Positions 17,607 through 27,092 of a stretch of 64,000 nt of DNA are shown here, piece by piece. Both the position numbers and the translations under genes were made by a program. The notes under the pieces are model-generated. The model saw only the letters and a list, made by a program, of their open reading frames with translations. It had not been told where the DNA came from and searched no databases. This DNA is from Alphaproteobacteria bacterium (lineage in GTDB: Bacteria; Pseudomonadota; Alphaproteobacteria; Micavibrionales; Micavibrionaceae). Positions within the stretch are counted from its first letter, which is position 1; each line of letters starts with the position of its first letter. The stretch is taken from assembly GCA_030424975.1 (NCBI GenBank), contig JAUHVY010000002.1:682001-746000 (forward strand), given 5' to 3'.

Positions 17607-20198
17607 ATGGCGCGTTCTCGTAAAATTAAACGCTCTCGTAACAGCAAAAAATCATTTTTGCCCGAATCTCTGCAGGCTTTTGTCGCCCGCAGGTTAGTCG
17701 ATTGCATTGCATTGTTTTTTGCAGGTTGCGCGGCGTTTTTGTTTGCGTCTTTATTCACCTATAGCAGCAGCGACCCGTCATGGAATACCGCTTCTGAAAA
17801 CACAGGGGCGCGCATTGCGAATGTCGGCGGCGAAAGCGGAGCCTATCTCTCTGATCTTTTGTTGCAAACAATAGGGTATGGCGGTTTTTGTATTGCAGCG
17901 GGCTTGATGATTTGGGGGTATCGCGTCTTTAAACGTCAAACGGTGCGTCCGTTAACGCTTCGTCTTGCGGCGTTGCTTGTCGCATCTGTTTTTGCCTCTG
18001 TCGCTCTGGCGCGTGTGCCTGCGGGGACATGGCTTGAAAACGAATATCTGGGCAGCAGTACAGGCGCGTTATTCCTCGGCTCTGCTGTATCATCATTATC
18101 TGTTTTCAATTTGCCGTATCTTGATGTGACCTTGTGTTTGGTTTCTGCTGTCTTGGCCATTGGTGTGTTTTTATATGCGGCCGCTTTTTCAACATATGAA
18201 ATTGCGTCTATGTGGTTCCGTCTGAAGATTGCTGCTTTTACGGTGTTTGGTTTTGTTATGGCGATGGTCGGGCGTTTTGTCGGTTGGGTACAACATTATA
18301 ATGAACCTGATTATGAAGCTGTGCCATCCGCAGGTCTTAATCTTGGGGTCATGGAAAAATTGCGTGACATGAAGGCGCAGCGTGCACTCGCAAAAGAGGA
18401 GCATGTTGCCGCATTGAAGGCGAAGGCTGATGAGCGCGCAGCCCGCAAAAGCATTGAAGATGAGCGTAAAAAAGCCGCCGCTGCTACGATTAAAACTGCG
18501 CCGAAAATTAAAGATGAAGAGCCGCCGTTTGAACCGACGCATAGTGTTGCACCATCGTCGTCCGGTATTTCTATTCCCGTGGTTACCCCAAAGGAGGCGT
18601 CGCCTAAACCTGCGGCGAAGGCCAAAGACACCGCGCAGAAGCGTTTTGCGCTGTCCGATGTGGACGGTGAATGGGAATTGCCGCCTGTATCCTTGATCCA
18701 AGAAGTGCCGGCCGAAGCCAAAGGCGAGGTTCTAAACGAAGATGCTTTGCGTAAAAATGCCGAGCTTTTGCAAAGTGTTTTGGAGGATTTCAATATCAAA
18801 GGTGAAATCGTCAGCATTCACCCCGGTCCTGTTGTTACGTTGTATGAATTTGAACCTGCGCCGGGTACAAAATCATCGCGCATTATTTCCCTTAGTGATG
18901 ATATCGCACGTTCGATGTCTGCGATATCCGTGCGTTGTGCCGTTGTGCCGGGACGTAATGTTATTGGTATCGAATTGCCGAATAAAAAACGTCAAACAGT
19001 TTACATGAAAGAAATGTTGCTTTCACGTATGTATGACAAAACATCGGCAAAGTTGCCGTTGATTTTGGGTAAGGATATCGGCGGTCAACCTATATTGGCA
19101 GATCTTGCAAAAATGCCGCACTTGCTAGTGGCTGGTACGACGGGCTCGGGTAAATCGGTTGCGGTGAACACAATGATTATGTCACTGCTTTATCGTCTGT
19201 CGCCTGAGAAATGCCGTTTCATCATGATTGACCCGAAGATGTTGGAGCTATCGGTTTATGATGATATTCCGCATTTGTTAACCCCTGTGGTAACGGAACC
19301 CGGCAAGGCCGTTGTGGCGTTGAAATGGGCGGTGCGTGAAATGGAAGATCGTTATCGCAACATGTCAAAACTCGGTGTGCGTAATATTGAGGGCTATAAC
19401 CAACGCATGCGTGACGCCATTAAAAATGATGAGCAGATCATGCATAAGGTGCAAACGGGATTTGAGCCTGATACAGGGAAGCCGATTTTCGAAGATCACC
19501 CGATGCCGTTGGCGGAGTTGCCGTATATTGTCATTATCGTTGATGAATTTGCCGACTTGATGTTGGTGGCCGGTAAGGATGTTGAAAACGCAATCCAGCG
19601 TTTGGCGCAGATGGCGCGTGCGGCTGGTCTTCACCTTATTATGGCGACGCAGCGTCCGTCCGTTGATGTTATTACAGGCGTTGTGAAGGCGAACTTCCCG
19701 ACACGTATTTCATTCCAGGTGACCTCTAAAATTGACTCACGTACGATCCTTGGTGATGGTGGTGCGGAACAATTATTGGGGATGGGGGATATGCTATACA
19801 TGGCGCCGGGTGGGCGTATTACCCGTGTCCACGGTCCGTTCTGTTCGGATGATGACGTTGAAAAGGCAACGGACTTCCTTCGTGCGCAAGCAAAACCCGC
19901 CTATATTGATGATGTAACATCCGAAGATTCTGATTTTGGCGGTAGCGAAGTGATGAATGCCATGTTCGGCGGATCATCAGGCGGTGGCGGCGATGATGTC
20001 GATGAGTTATACGACCAAGCTGTGGCCGTGATAACGCGTGAGGGTAAGGTTTCGACCAGCTTTATTCAGCGTCATTTGCAAATTGGGTATAACCGTGCGG
20101 CGCGTATCGTTGAGGAGATGGAGCGTCAGGGTGTGATTTCACCGGCAAATTCCGCAGGCAAACGCCATATCTTGGTGAGTGACCATAGCGGCGCATAG
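17607..20198 (+). CDS. ftsK: DNA translocase FtsK
   Basis: FtsK anchors at the division septum and pumps chromosomal DNA to resolve and segregate the termini. The 863-residue protein has four N-terminal membrane segments (about residues 29-210), a charged and Pro/Ala-rich linker (about 245-350), a RecA-like motor with Walker A GTTGSGKS (about 510-517) and Walker [13 protein letters not shown], and a C-terminal winged-helix gamma domain (about 795-860, with [19 protein letters not shown]) that reads KOPS sites. AAGGA precedes the ATG. The linker is short compared with E. coli, as usual in alphaproteobacteria. Confidence 0.96.
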   Translation: MARSRKIKRSRNSKKSFLPESLQAFVARRLVDCIALFFAGCAAFLFASLFTYSSSDPSWNTASENTGARIANVGGESGAYLSDLLLQTIGYGGFCIAAGLMIWGYRVFKRQTVRPLTLRLAALLVASVFASVALARVPAGTWLENEYLGSSTGALFLGSAVSSLSVFNLPYLDVTLCLVSAVLAIGVFLYAAAFSTYEIASMWFRLKIAAFTVFGFVMAMVGRFVGWVQHYNEPDYEAVPSAGLNLGVMEKLRDMKAQRALAKEEHVAALKAKADERAARKSIEDERKKAAAATIKTAPKIKDEEPPFEPTHSVAPSSSGISIPVVTPKEASPKPAAKAKDTAQKRFALSDVDGEWELPPVSLIQEVPAEAKGEVLNEDALRKNAELLQSVLEDFNIKGEIVSIHPGPVVTLYEFEPAPGTKSSRIISLSDDIARSMSAISVRCAVVPGRNVIGIELPNKKRQTVYMKEMLLSRMYDKTSAKLPLILGKDIGGQPILADLAKMPHLLVAGTTGSGKSVAVNTMIMSLLYRLSPEKCRFIMIDPKMLELSVYDDIPHLLTPVVTEPGKAVVALKWAVREMEDRYRNMSKLGVRNIEGYNQRMRDAIKNDEQIMHKVQTGFEPDTGKPIFEDHPMPLAELPYIVIIVDEFADLMLVAGKDVENAIQRLAQMARAAGLHLIMATQRPSVDVITGVVKANFPTRISFQVTSKIDSRTILGDGGAEQLLGMGDMLYMAPGGRITRVHGPFCSDDDVEKATDFLRAQAKPAYIDDVTSEDSDFGGSEVMNAMFGGSSGGGGDDVDELYDQAVAVITREGKVSTSFIQRHLQIGYNRAARIVEEMERQGVISPANSAGKRHILVSDHSGA

Positions 20199-20225
20199 TA
20201 TCAATCGAAACAAAAGTTATTCATA

Positions 20226-20254
20226 ACAGGCCCTATATGTGGGCCTGTTTTTTT
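20226..20254 (+). terminator. Intrinsic terminator after ftsK
   Basis: An 8-bp perfect GC-rich stem (20226-20233 with 20241-20248) is followed by a run of seven T. Confidence 0.88.
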
Positions 20255-20395
20255 GTATGCGCCTTAAGTTTATTTTTTTTCAGGAAACCCAAAACACAGG
20301 TTTTCCGTTTGTAATATCGTATAACCATCAAACGGGGCTTTGCGCAGGTTTGTGAAGTTGCTATGGTTTAAAAATAAAATGACGGATGATATATC

Positions 20396-21031
20396 ATGAC
20401 TAAAAAAATCTTGGGTTTTTTGTTTATTTTCACGCTGTTTGTACCTATCCAGCAGGCATTGGCCATGAAAGGGCGTGACGCCAGTGTCGAAGACATTACA
20501 CGCGCCGAACAATATCTACAGGATTTGAAGTCGGCAAAAGCGCGTTTTGTGCAAACAACCCATGACGGATCGCAAATGGTCGGTACATTTTATTTGCAAC
20601 GCCCGGGCAAATTGCGTTTTGAATATGACCCGCCGATTAAGAATTTCATCGTGGCTGATGGCTTGTTTATTTATTTTTATGATGCCGAGTTAGAAGAGCA
20701 AACTAACGCACCTATTAAGGCAACTTTGGCGAATTTCTTCTTACGTAAAAATTTTACGCTGAGTGATGATTTGATCGTTAAGGAAGCCAAGCATGCCGGT
20801 GGTTTGTTACAGATAAAGGTCGTGAAAGCCGAAGAGCCCGAAGCCGGTTCGATTACATTCGGTTTTTCTGAAAAGCCGTTCGAGCTAAAGAAATGGCGCG
20901 TATTAGATGCGCAAGGCATGATCACTGAGGTTGAATTGTTTTACCTGAAGAACAACGTAAAGCATGATAAATCTTTATTTATGTATGTTGATCCGAACAA
21001 AGACCCGTCAAAGCCGAGCTATAATCAATAA
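20396..21031 (+). CDS. lolA: Outer-membrane lipoprotein carrier protein LolA
   Basis: LolA ferries lipoproteins from the LolCDE transporter across the periplasm to the outer membrane. The 211-residue product begins with a signal peptide (residues 1-23, ending QALA). The LolA fold is supported by a [14 protein letters not shown] stretch, [18 protein letters not shown] (the conserved RPG-x-LRFEY motif) and a [16 protein letters not shown] repeat. Downstream of the ftsK terminator, it sits 20 bases before recR. The order ftsK-lolA is common in proteobacteria. Confidence 0.92.
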   Translation: MTKKILGFLFIFTLFVPIQQALAMKGRDASVEDITRAEQYLQDLKSAKARFVQTTHDGSQMVGTFYLQRPGKLRFEYDPPIKNFIVADGLFIYFYDAELEEQTNAPIKATLANFFLRKNFTLSDDLIVKEAKHAGGLLQIKVVKAEEPEAGSITFGFSEKPFELKKWRVLDAQGMITEVELFYLKNNVKHDKSLFMYVDPNKDPSKPSYNQ

Positions 21032-21051
21032 AAAAAGGTAAGTACTGCGTT

Positions 21052-21645
21052 ATGAATGAAGGGCCGTTAGAAAATCTTATCCGTTTATTATCGGGCTTGC
21101 CGGGATTGGGCAACCGTTCTGCACGGCGTATTGCTCTCCATTTGCTCTCAAAACGATCAACATTGATGATGCCTTTGGCGCATGCTTTATCGGATGCTGC
21201 GGAAAATGTAAAAAGTTGTAGCATATGCGGCAATTTAGATATGAATGATCCGTGCAATATTTGTACGGATGATAAGCGTTACAAGGCGCAAATTTGTGTC
21301 GTCGCACAAGTGAGCGATGTGTGGGCGATTGAACGTACCGCCGCGTTTAAAGGACGGTATCACGTGCTTGGTGGTTTGTTATCTGCGCTAGACGGTATCG
21401 GCCCCGAAGATTTGCGCATTGATAAATTGATTGATCGTATTCATGGTGGTGAAGTGCCCGTAGAGGAGGTTATCCTTGCCCTCAGCGCGACCGTAGACGG
21501 CCAATCAACCGCGCATTACATTTCCGATCACCTCAGCCCGCTTGGTGTAAAGGTGACGCATTTGGCGCATGGTGTTCCTGTCGGCGGGGAGCTGGATTAC
21601 CTTGATGACGGAACCATCACCACGGCGCTTCGCTCCCGCGCATAA
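21052..21645 (+). CDS. recR: Recombination mediator RecR
   Basis: RecR works with RecO (and RecF) to load RecA on SSB-coated DNA. The 197-residue length is normal. Visible features are a helix-hairpin-helix region near the N terminus ([20 protein letters not shown]), a four-Cys zinc finger ([16 protein letters not shown], about residues 57-72) and a Toprim domain (about 80-175, with [14 protein letters not shown] and [19 protein letters not shown]). It is not accompanied by dnaX-ybaB here, unlike the frequent order. Confidence 0.95.
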   Translation: MNEGPLENLIRLLSGLPGLGNRSARRIALHLLSKRSTLMMPLAHALSDAAENVKSCSICGNLDMNDPCNICTDDKRYKAQICVVAQVSDVWAIERTAAFKGRYHVLGGLLSALDGIGPEDLRIDKLIDRIHGGEVPVEEVILALSATVDGQSTAHYISDHLSPLGVKVTHLAHGVPVGGELDYLDDGTITTALRSRA

Positions 21646-21646
21646 G

Positions 21647-21982
21647 TTATTCTTTTTCAGAGATATATACTGTGCCGCTGCCGCTGACCTGCAGGGCGGC
21701 AACATGGGTAAATTGTGCGCTGTCATCGCCGCCAATGGCCATGTCGTAATATATGCCTGACGGAAAATAGTGGTCGTTTGTTGTAGCATTTACATCCGCG
21801 CCGCCAAAGGCAAGGTAAACAGGTGCATCGGCATATACGCTGATGATTCGTGTGCCTGTATCAAAGGCGGTAGCGTTGCGCGCAGATGTATCGGAAAAGG
21901 CAATGCTATGGGCTTTGGCTTGTTTTAGGCGCATTGCCGGAATAGGGTTGTCGTTGACATCCTGCGGTAAGAGGGTCGTCAT
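21647..21982 (-). CDS. Small phage-tail-like beta protein (hypothetical)
   Basis: The 111-residue product is rich in Ala, Thr and Asp and looks all-beta. The pattern SARNATAFDTGTRIISVYADAPVYLAFG, then ATTNDHYFPSGIYYD, then a short C-terminal strand resembles small proteins often found among phage structural genes, which carry a (S/A)xxNATAF start, an IRFG-like strand and a TxxDxxLPAG loop. That match is from memory and moderate. AAAGGA precedes the ATG. No other phage genes are nearby. Its leader holds a promoter and an intrinsic terminator (separate entries), so its expression may be conditional. It converges on recR with one base between the stops. Confidence 0.6.
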   Translation of the reverse strand: MTTLLPQDVNDNPIPAMRLKQAKAHSIAFSDTSARNATAFDTGTRIISVYADAPVYLAFGGADVNATTNDHYFPSGIYYDMAIGGDDSAQFTHVAALQVSGSGTVYISEKE

Positions 21983-22013
21983 GATTTTATCCTTTCATTT
22001 GAAAATTGAGCAT

Positions 22014-22046
22014 AAAAAAACCGCCCTGCGGCTCACGCGTGGCGGT
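22014..22046 (-). terminator. Terminator hairpin in the leader of the phage-tail-like gene
   Basis: On the minus strand a 6-bp outer stem (22041-22046 with 22020-22025) encloses a further short CGC/GCG pairing and is followed by seven T (22020-22014). It could end the upstream polysaccharide transcript or act as an attenuator for the gene starting at 21982, only about 30 bases further on. Confidence 0.7.
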
Positions 22047-22082
22047 GTGTTTTAAAACGGTTTTCTGGCGTTTATGAAATAC

Positions 22083-22111
22083 AATTTAGGATTATTTTCT
22101 TAGTATGTCAA
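22083..22111 (-). promoter_or_regulatory. Strong candidate promoter upstream of the hairpin
   Basis: On the minus strand, TTGACA (22111-22106) and TAAATT (22088-22083) are separated by exactly 17 bases. A transcript would start near 22076 and meet the terminator hairpin after about 30 bases. Confidence 0.6.
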
Positions 22112-22116
22112 GTGTC

Positions 22117-22971
22117 TTATTCACATTGATAGAGAACGTATCTCTTTTGCGACATCGAATAAACGCGAATCCAGAACAGTGAAAAGAACCCCCATCCGCA
22201 TATCCAAAGCGCAGTGTTTTGCTGTGTTTCGCTGAGGCTGAAATAAAGCAATGAGAGGGCGGCTAAGAGCGTTAGGCCAAGTAGTATGGACAATGTATTA
22301 CGTGCCCCGCGTGTGATGCTGTAGATCAAAGTAAACGCCGTATAAGCAAGCAGGAGGGCAAGGATAAGAGTTTGCACTTTAAGCGGGGCGTTTTGCAAAG
22401 CGAGGAGAGATTGCAGGTCGATTAACGGTGCGGCATGATATAGGCAAAGTGCGGACAGGACGCCGAAAAATGCAAATAATATGCGCGAAGCACGGTTGCT
22501 GTAGGCGTAACTTTGGCCGGCCCAAAATGCCGCGCCGATCATGAAAAAGACCGCGATATTAGCAACTAAATCATATTGGCTGAGCTGTGCGCTGCTCGAA
22601 TGAATGTAATATGCTGCATATATCAATGCGAGTGCCAGCCAAACCATGGTGCGTGCGTGTACACAAAGCAGGGCAAAGGCGCTGCGTTTCAGGTTTTCGG
22701 GTGCAACAGCGCGATGTGCCAAATCTTTCGGCAGTTTCGCAAGGCTATAATTACTGGTTTTAGATGATAATTTCTGGCTTGAGAAAAGGTCAAAATGTTC
22801 GCTAAGCTCATAGAGTGAGAGAACGCGCATACAAATATACATACCCCAAAAAACCGACAGAACACCAATCATGGACGGGGTCGGATCAAAATATAGAAAT
22901 GACAGAACGCTTACTGCGATCAGCAGTATGTATGTAAATAGACCGGGGTGTTTAGAAAAATAATATGACAT
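22117..22971 (-). CDS. Polytopic membrane protein of the exopolysaccharide cluster (unknown)
   Basis: A 284-residue protein with about eight hydrophobic segments (near residues 12-30, 33-50, 103-125, 133-150, 160-180, 197-220, 228-245, 255-275) and a cytoplasmic loop around residues 60-100. I recognise no family. Its start overlaps the stop of the preceding small gene by one base, and both follow a Wzc-like gene on the same strand, so a role in polysaccharide assembly, for example a polymerase-like or accessory membrane protein, is a context-based guess. Confidence 0.7.
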   Translation of the reverse strand: MSYYFSKHPGLFTYILLIAVSVLSFLYFDPTPSMIGVLSVFWGMYICMRVLSLYELSEHFDLFSSQKLSSKTSNYSLAKLPKDLAHRAVAPENLKRSAFALLCVHARTMVWLALALIYAAYYIHSSSAQLSQYDLVANIAVFFMIGAAFWAGQSYAYSNRASRILFAFFGVLSALCLYHAAPLIDLQSLLALQNAPLKVQTLILALLLAYTAFTLIYSITRGARNTLSILLGLTLLAALSLLYFSLSETQQNTALWICGWGFFSLFWIRVYSMSQKRYVLYQCE

Positions 22972-23210
22972 TAGGGCGCCTCATAGGCTTTTATCATACG
23001 GAACTGTGCAAATTTTTGAGGAGTGTCTGCAGAATTATCCGAAGGATCGGTTGCAGCATCGGAAGGGTTTTGTTGTACGGCGAGTGCCGCAGCAGAATCA
23101 TGGCCTTTTCCGGTGATGAGGAAAAAGCCGAGGAAAATTTGTAGGCAAGAAAACAGCGCAATGAAGAAAAAAGCGCCACGCCTGGAGATGTTAGAATCGT
23201 TGATTCGCAT
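22971..23210 (-). CDS. Small single-pass membrane protein (unknown)
   Basis: A 79-residue product with a basic N terminus, one membrane segment (about residues 13-33) and a Ser/Asp/Ala-rich tail predicted outside the cytoplasm (PSDAATDPSDNSADTPQ). It begins 23 bases after the Wzc-like gene and overlaps the next gene by one base (TAATG), so it is probably a real coupled cistron. No family is recognised. An open frame on the same strand almost exactly covering it was judged a shadow. Confidence 0.6.
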   Translation of the reverse strand: MRINDSNISRRGAFFFIALFSCLQIFLGFFLITGKGHDSAAALAVQQNPSDAATDPSDNSADTPQKFAQFRMIKAYEAP

Positions 23211-23233
23211 AGCAATAATAGTATAAATAAAAT

Positions 23234-25189
23234 TTAAGCAGCTTGGTATCCGCCATAATGGATGATGGCTTCTCCGTACCCGTACTCAACATGTTTTTTA
23301 AGGTCAATATTCGTCAAAACCGTTGCAATTTGGGTGTTTTTGAACTTTTCGAATTGTGAAATTCCGTTGTGGACAGTTTGCCTTGTTGTGCGGTTCCATG
23401 CCACAGCATAGAGCAATAATTCACTAAAACGCGCGACGCTTAATGTATCTGAAACGGACATGCATGCCGGTGTGTCGATGATTACTAGATCATATTGATG
23501 GCGCAATGTATTTATCAAATTCCCCATTTTGGCAGAGGCGATTAAGTCAGTCGCGCTGTTGGGGACGTCACGTCCGTATAAAACATGCAAACCAGTCGGA
23601 TCAGATGTATCTATGACATCACTAAGGTCCTTACCGCCGACAAGGTATTCAACCAATGAATCGGTGTTCTTTGTTCCCATAATTTTATGAACATTTGGTT
23701 TGCGGAAATCAGTATCAATAAGAATAACGCGTTGCCCTGATTTCGCACTGAGCTTTGCTAGCCAAGTGGACAGCGTCGTCTTCCCTTCACCCGGGGTGGA
23801 AGAGGTCACGGAAATCACCTTTGGCAAGCTTCCGCTTGGTGAATTGATTGTCATGGCCAATTTTAATGTGCGAAGCGCTTCGGTTGTTGTGCTGATCGGG
23901 TTATCGATCACGTAATCACCAAGGGCACGGTTTTTGTCCGCCTTTGTTTGCGGGATAAGCGCGTAGCACGGATGGCCTAACGTGTCTTGCATCTCACGGC
24001 CGCTAAGATATGTTTTGCGGGTAATTTCTAAAATCAGACTGAGCAAAACCCCCGCCAGCATGGATGCAAGCGTACCAAGCAAAATAATGCGGGATTTACT
24101 GTCGGCGAAGCCGTTATCAACGATGCGCGCAGGTGTAATCGTAAAAGGTAAATTGAACGCTTCTGTGCCTGCTGCGGGTTCAATCATATTGGCGATAAGA
24201 TCCATATACTGATTTTCGATTTTATCGCGTGTTGTTTGCGCAACAGCGATCATCTCACCTAATGCTTCTTTGCGCGAAGCATAAGGATCAGCTACATCGC
24301 GGTTTCTGACTTGTGCAACCAAACTTTGCAAAGAATCTTTCGTCTTTTCGTAATTTGCAATAATTTGCGATCGCACAGCACTACGTTCATTTTTGAGCTG
24401 ATCTTCAATAATGGCTAAATCGGCCTTCGCTGTAATCATTTTCGGGTGTTTTTCACCGTATCGTGATGACAAATGGGCGATCTCGTCATTTTGAACGCTG
24501 AGTTTTTTACGCAAAGCAGAAAGTGTACGGTTATCTTCTATAATGCCGTTATCGTTTAATTTATTGTATGCTTCTGCTGCGCGTTGGTGTTCTTTTTCTG
24601 CAACATTCATTGCAAAAATTTTGCCAACGCTGGCGGGTTTTGCAACGGGCTTTTCGGCATCAAGGAGCGCAAGTTCTTCTTGTGCGTTTATGATTGTTGT
24701 TTCCAACTCAGATAATGTTTGCTGATAATTTGCCTGCACCTGATCGAGGGGGGAGGTTTCATCAACTTTATTTTGCGCGGTATATTCGGCCTTGTATTCA
24801 TCAAGTAATGTGTTCAAAACACTGGCTGCGTGTTTTTGATCACGGCTTGTGTATTTTGCATGAATGACATGGGAATCTTTGCTTTGTTCAATGCTTAGAT
24901 TTCTGGACATGTATTCCGCAACGCCCTCTGCCAGCCCCATTGCGTCAACTGTGTCATAGACCAGACGCTCTGTTTGCAGCAACGTTTCTTGTGTGTTTAC
25001 GAATGCAAGATCTGCATCTTTGCGGTCATAAATAATTTCGGCTTGTGCGGTATATTCAGGCTTGATGAGTGATGTGGTATATAAAAATCCGGTAAATCCT
25101 GTGAGGGCAGAGAAAAAGATAAGGAACTTCCTACGCCTGAGAACGCGCATGATTTCCTGAAAACTATTTGGTTGCTCTGTCTGCCTCAT
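23234..25189 (-). CDS. Wzz/BY-kinase fusion (Wzc-like polysaccharide chain-length and tyrosine kinase protein)
   Basis: This co-polymerase controls polysaccharide chain length and export through cycles of autophosphorylation. The 651-residue protein has a first membrane segment (about residues 17-36), a Wzz domain with long coiled coil (about 130-330), a second membrane segment near 370-390 and a cytoplasmic BY-kinase domain with Walker A STPGEGKTT (about 465), Walker A' VILIDTDFRKP and Walker B LVIIDTPA. The last 20 residues contain four Tyr (YGYGEAIIHYGGY), a short form of the usual Tyr cluster. It lies 18 bases from the export gene. No glycosyltransferase gene is nearby. Confidence 0.9.
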   Translation of the reverse strand: MRQTEQPNSFQEIMRVLRRRKFLIFFSALTGFTGFLYTTSLIKPEYTAQAEIIYDRKDADLAFVNTQETLLQTERLVYDTVDAMGLAEGVAEYMSRNLSIEQSKDSHVIHAKYTSRDQKHAASVLNTLLDEYKAEYTAQNKVDETSPLDQVQANYQQTLSELETTIINAQEELALLDAEKPVAKPASVGKIFAMNVAEKEHQRAAEAYNKLNDNGIIEDNRTLSALRKKLSVQNDEIAHLSSRYGEKHPKMITAKADLAIIEDQLKNERSAVRSQIIANYEKTKDSLQSLVAQVRNRDVADPYASRKEALGEMIAVAQTTRDKIENQYMDLIANMIEPAAGTEAFNLPFTITPARIVDNGFADSKSRIILLGTLASMLAGVLLSLILEITRKTYLSGREMQDTLGHPCYALIPQTKADKNRALGDYVIDNPISTTTEALRTLKLAMTINSPSGSLPKVISVTSSTPGEGKTTLSTWLAKLSAKSGQRVILIDTDFRKPNVHKIMGTKNTDSLVEYLVGGKDLSDVIDTSDPTGLHVLYGRDVPNSATDLIASAKMGNLINTLRHQYDLVIIDTPACMSVSDTLSVARFSELLLYAVAWNRTTRQTVHNGISQFEKFKNTQIATVLTNIDLKKHVEYGYGEAIIHYGGYQAA

Positions 25190-25207
25190 TGGTTACTCTT
25201 CCCTTGC

Positions 25208-25894
25208 CTAGCGCGCCTGAATGATGATGATATCACCAGGTTTCAGGCCATAAGTGCCGCTGTCTTGCATACCGCGATAATAGACTTTCTCGGTTTTACG
25301 TATGATTTCAAAGCGTGATTGATTTGCATCATCTGTGTATCCGCCGGCTAGTGCCACGGCATGTAATAAGTGCGATAAATCACCGCCAAAAGGGTACACT
25401 CCCGGGTTTTTTACTGCGCCCAAAACAAAAATGGCATCTTTCGGAACGCTCGGAATATCATTTTTAGAAACCTTTGGCGCTTGAACAGCGGCCTTTGTTG
25501 ATTTGGTCTCATGCTTCTGCGTCACTTCGGCCTTTGTAACGGCCTTAACGGGGGCGGGCGGGGGGGCGAAATATGATACTGAAACCTCCGGATTCTTAAG
25601 GTATCCGTCTTTCAGCGCGGCCTCTATTTTATTCTCTATGTTTGCACCATTTTGTGATGTCACATTAACGCGCCCAATAAGTGGCATCTGAATTGAGCCG
25701 TCGGCATCAATCACGTATGTTTCGCTGAGTTCGTCTTCGCCCTTTACATGAATGACAATTTCTTCGCCGTTTTTAAAGATATGCTTTTCACCACTGACCG
25801 GAGTGCCCGCAAAGGACGGGGCGGCAAATGCCATGACAAATGTCATAGCGCACGTACCAAGAAATAAATGTGGGCGTGTTCGTTTTGAAAACAT
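25208..25894 (-). CDS. Polysaccharide export protein (Wza/Poly_export family)
   Basis: This is a periplasmic/outer-membrane ring component for polysaccharide export. The 228-residue product has a signal peptide (about 1-29, ending SFA), a Poly_export domain (about 35-108, with YVIDADGSIQMPLIGRVNV), a Lys/Ala/Pro-rich linker (about 112-150), and one SLBB domain (about 153-225, with GAVKNPGVYPF and LKPGDIIII). It has no lipobox Cys and no C-terminal amphipathic helix, unlike Wza, so it may need a separate outer-membrane partner. It is the first gene of the minus-strand cluster. Confidence 0.88.
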   Translation of the reverse strand: MFSKRTRPHLFLGTCAMTFVMAFAAPSFAGTPVSGEKHIFKNGEEIVIHVKGEDELSETYVIDADGSIQMPLIGRVNVTSQNGANIENKIEAALKDGYLKNPEVSVSYFAPPPAPVKAVTKAEVTQKHETKSTKAAVQAPKVSKNDIPSVPKDAIFVLGAVKNPGVYPFGGDLSHLLHAVALAGGYTDDANQSRFEIIRKTEKVYYRGMQDSGTYGLKPGDIIIIQAR

Positions 25895-26011
25895 TGGGTT
25901 TCACAGGCCTGTGCAAGAGTTAATGCATTATGCGCATACAAGCATAATGTATTTTGCGATCACCGAACAAGGGTGCGGACTGTGAAGTCTTTGGTTTATC
26001 CAGAGGAAATT

Positions 26012-26842
26012 TTAGGCGCTTTTTACATGCTCTTTTGTAATCGTATGTTCAACGATCCGCGATCCGACCGGCAGATCAACAAGGCGCACAGAAACTTCCG
26101 GCGCAATGCCGTCCTTAGCAAATAAATCTTCGAAATTTGCTATTGCTTCGGCGAAACGATTCGCCGCTTCTGTGGGCTCTGTTTCGTAAAGCGGGCGCTG
26201 TAACAGCAATGCGTATTCGAATGATTCTGTTTGAGCGATGATGTCCGATTGACGACGCAAGCGTACAAGATATTTAGAAAGCTTGGCCACTGAATAATCT
26301 GCGGCATACGGACCTTCGGCTTCGTAGATAGCTTGGTAATTTGTGATGCTGATGAAGACGATGAATGTTCGTTCGCCATAACGATCAGCACGGTCAATTG
26401 CAGAAAGGAAGAGTTGGTTAAACGCGGATTTAGCAATGATGCCTCCTGCGCTCGGGAAGTCTTCGGAATCATCTCCAATGCGTTTGATCAGTGCGGTAAG
26501 GTTCCGTGCGCTGTTGACGGTGGTATCCAATATTTCATTATCAATCGGTTTTAAAATACAGTTGTTTGCACCGGATTGTATCGCCTCAATCTGCGTGATG
26601 TCAGAACCCATTTGCACGATGTAGGGGTAGCGACCTGTCGCGCGGCGCAGGCTCAGAATTGTCGGGCGTGCACTTGTGAGCGGTGCAGGATCTATAAAGA
26701 TCATCTCATAGTCTTCGCTCTCAAGGCGTTCAATCGCGTTGTTCTTGACGGGTTCATGGGTGATTTTATGCCCAAGTGGCTCCAAACGGCTTGTCATCAT
26801 TTGTGCTGTTATATCTTCTCTGTCTACTACTAAAATTCTCAT
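26012..26842 (-). CDS. Response regulator with degenerate GGDEF domain
   Basis: This 276-residue protein begins with a receiver domain: acidic D7 and D10, phospho-acceptor candidate D51 (MIFIDPAP), S80 and K98 (ILKPID). The second half (about residues 128-250) follows the GGDEF fold in outline (FIVFISITNYQAIYEAEG for the usual D-x-D-x-FK-x-x-ND stretch, then RRQSDIIAQTESFEYALLL where R-x-GGDEF would be), but the catalytic GGDEF signature is absent, so it should not make cyclic di-GMP. It lies upstream of, and on the same strand as, the polysaccharide genes, with a 117-base gap. A regulator of that cluster is plausible but unproven. Confidence 0.75.
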   Translation of the reverse strand: MRILVVDREDITAQMMTSRLEPLGHKITHEPVKNNAIERLESEDYEMIFIDPAPLTSARPTILSLRRATGRYPYIVQMGSDITQIEAIQSGANNCILKPIDNEILDTTVNSARNLTALIKRIGDDSEDFPSAGGIIAKSAFNQLFLSAIDRADRYGERTFIVFISITNYQAIYEAEGPYAADYSVAKLSKYLVRLRRQSDIIAQTESFEYALLLQRPLYETEPTEAANRFAEAIANFEDLFAKDGIAPEVSVRLVDLPVGSRIVEHTITKEHVKSA

Positions 26843-27006
26843 ACTTATAACCTTTTGGAAAAATGCCCCTGTTCAAAATACGTCGTATTATATGCGAAAT
26901 TAAAACCTTTTTGGAAAATGATTTGCACAGATTAACGTCTGTAGATAATGACAAAAAAAAGATTAAAAAAAAACTAATTATTTCAAAGGAATTTCAAGTG
27001 CTTCGT

Positions 27007-27033
27007 TTGACATTTAGGTGTTTGTGATATACG
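27007..27033 (+). promoter_or_regulatory. Candidate promoter of rnd
   Basis: TTGACA at 27007-27012 and TATACG at 27028-27033 are 15 bases apart, slightly short. It lies 60 bases upstream of rnd. The 250-base gap around it is otherwise AT-rich with no gene seen. Confidence 0.4.
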
Positions 27034-27053
27034 AAACATACAGGTGAAAAAAC

Positions 27054-27070
27054 AGAGCGTTCGGCGCTCT
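27054..27070 (+). promoter_or_regulatory. Stem-loop in the rnd leader
   Basis: A 6-bp perfect stem (27054-27059 with 27065-27070) with loop TTCGG lies 23 bases before the rnd start codon and has no T run, so it is a leader structure rather than a terminator. Its role is unknown. Confidence 0.4.
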
Positions 27071-27092
27071 TGGACGATTTTAGGGTTTACTA

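Noticed and set aside
22994-23215. A 73-residue minus-strand frame overlapping the 79-residue membrane protein
   Set aside because: It shares the same DNA in another frame; the 79-residue frame has a proper membrane segment and a one-base overlap with the next gene.
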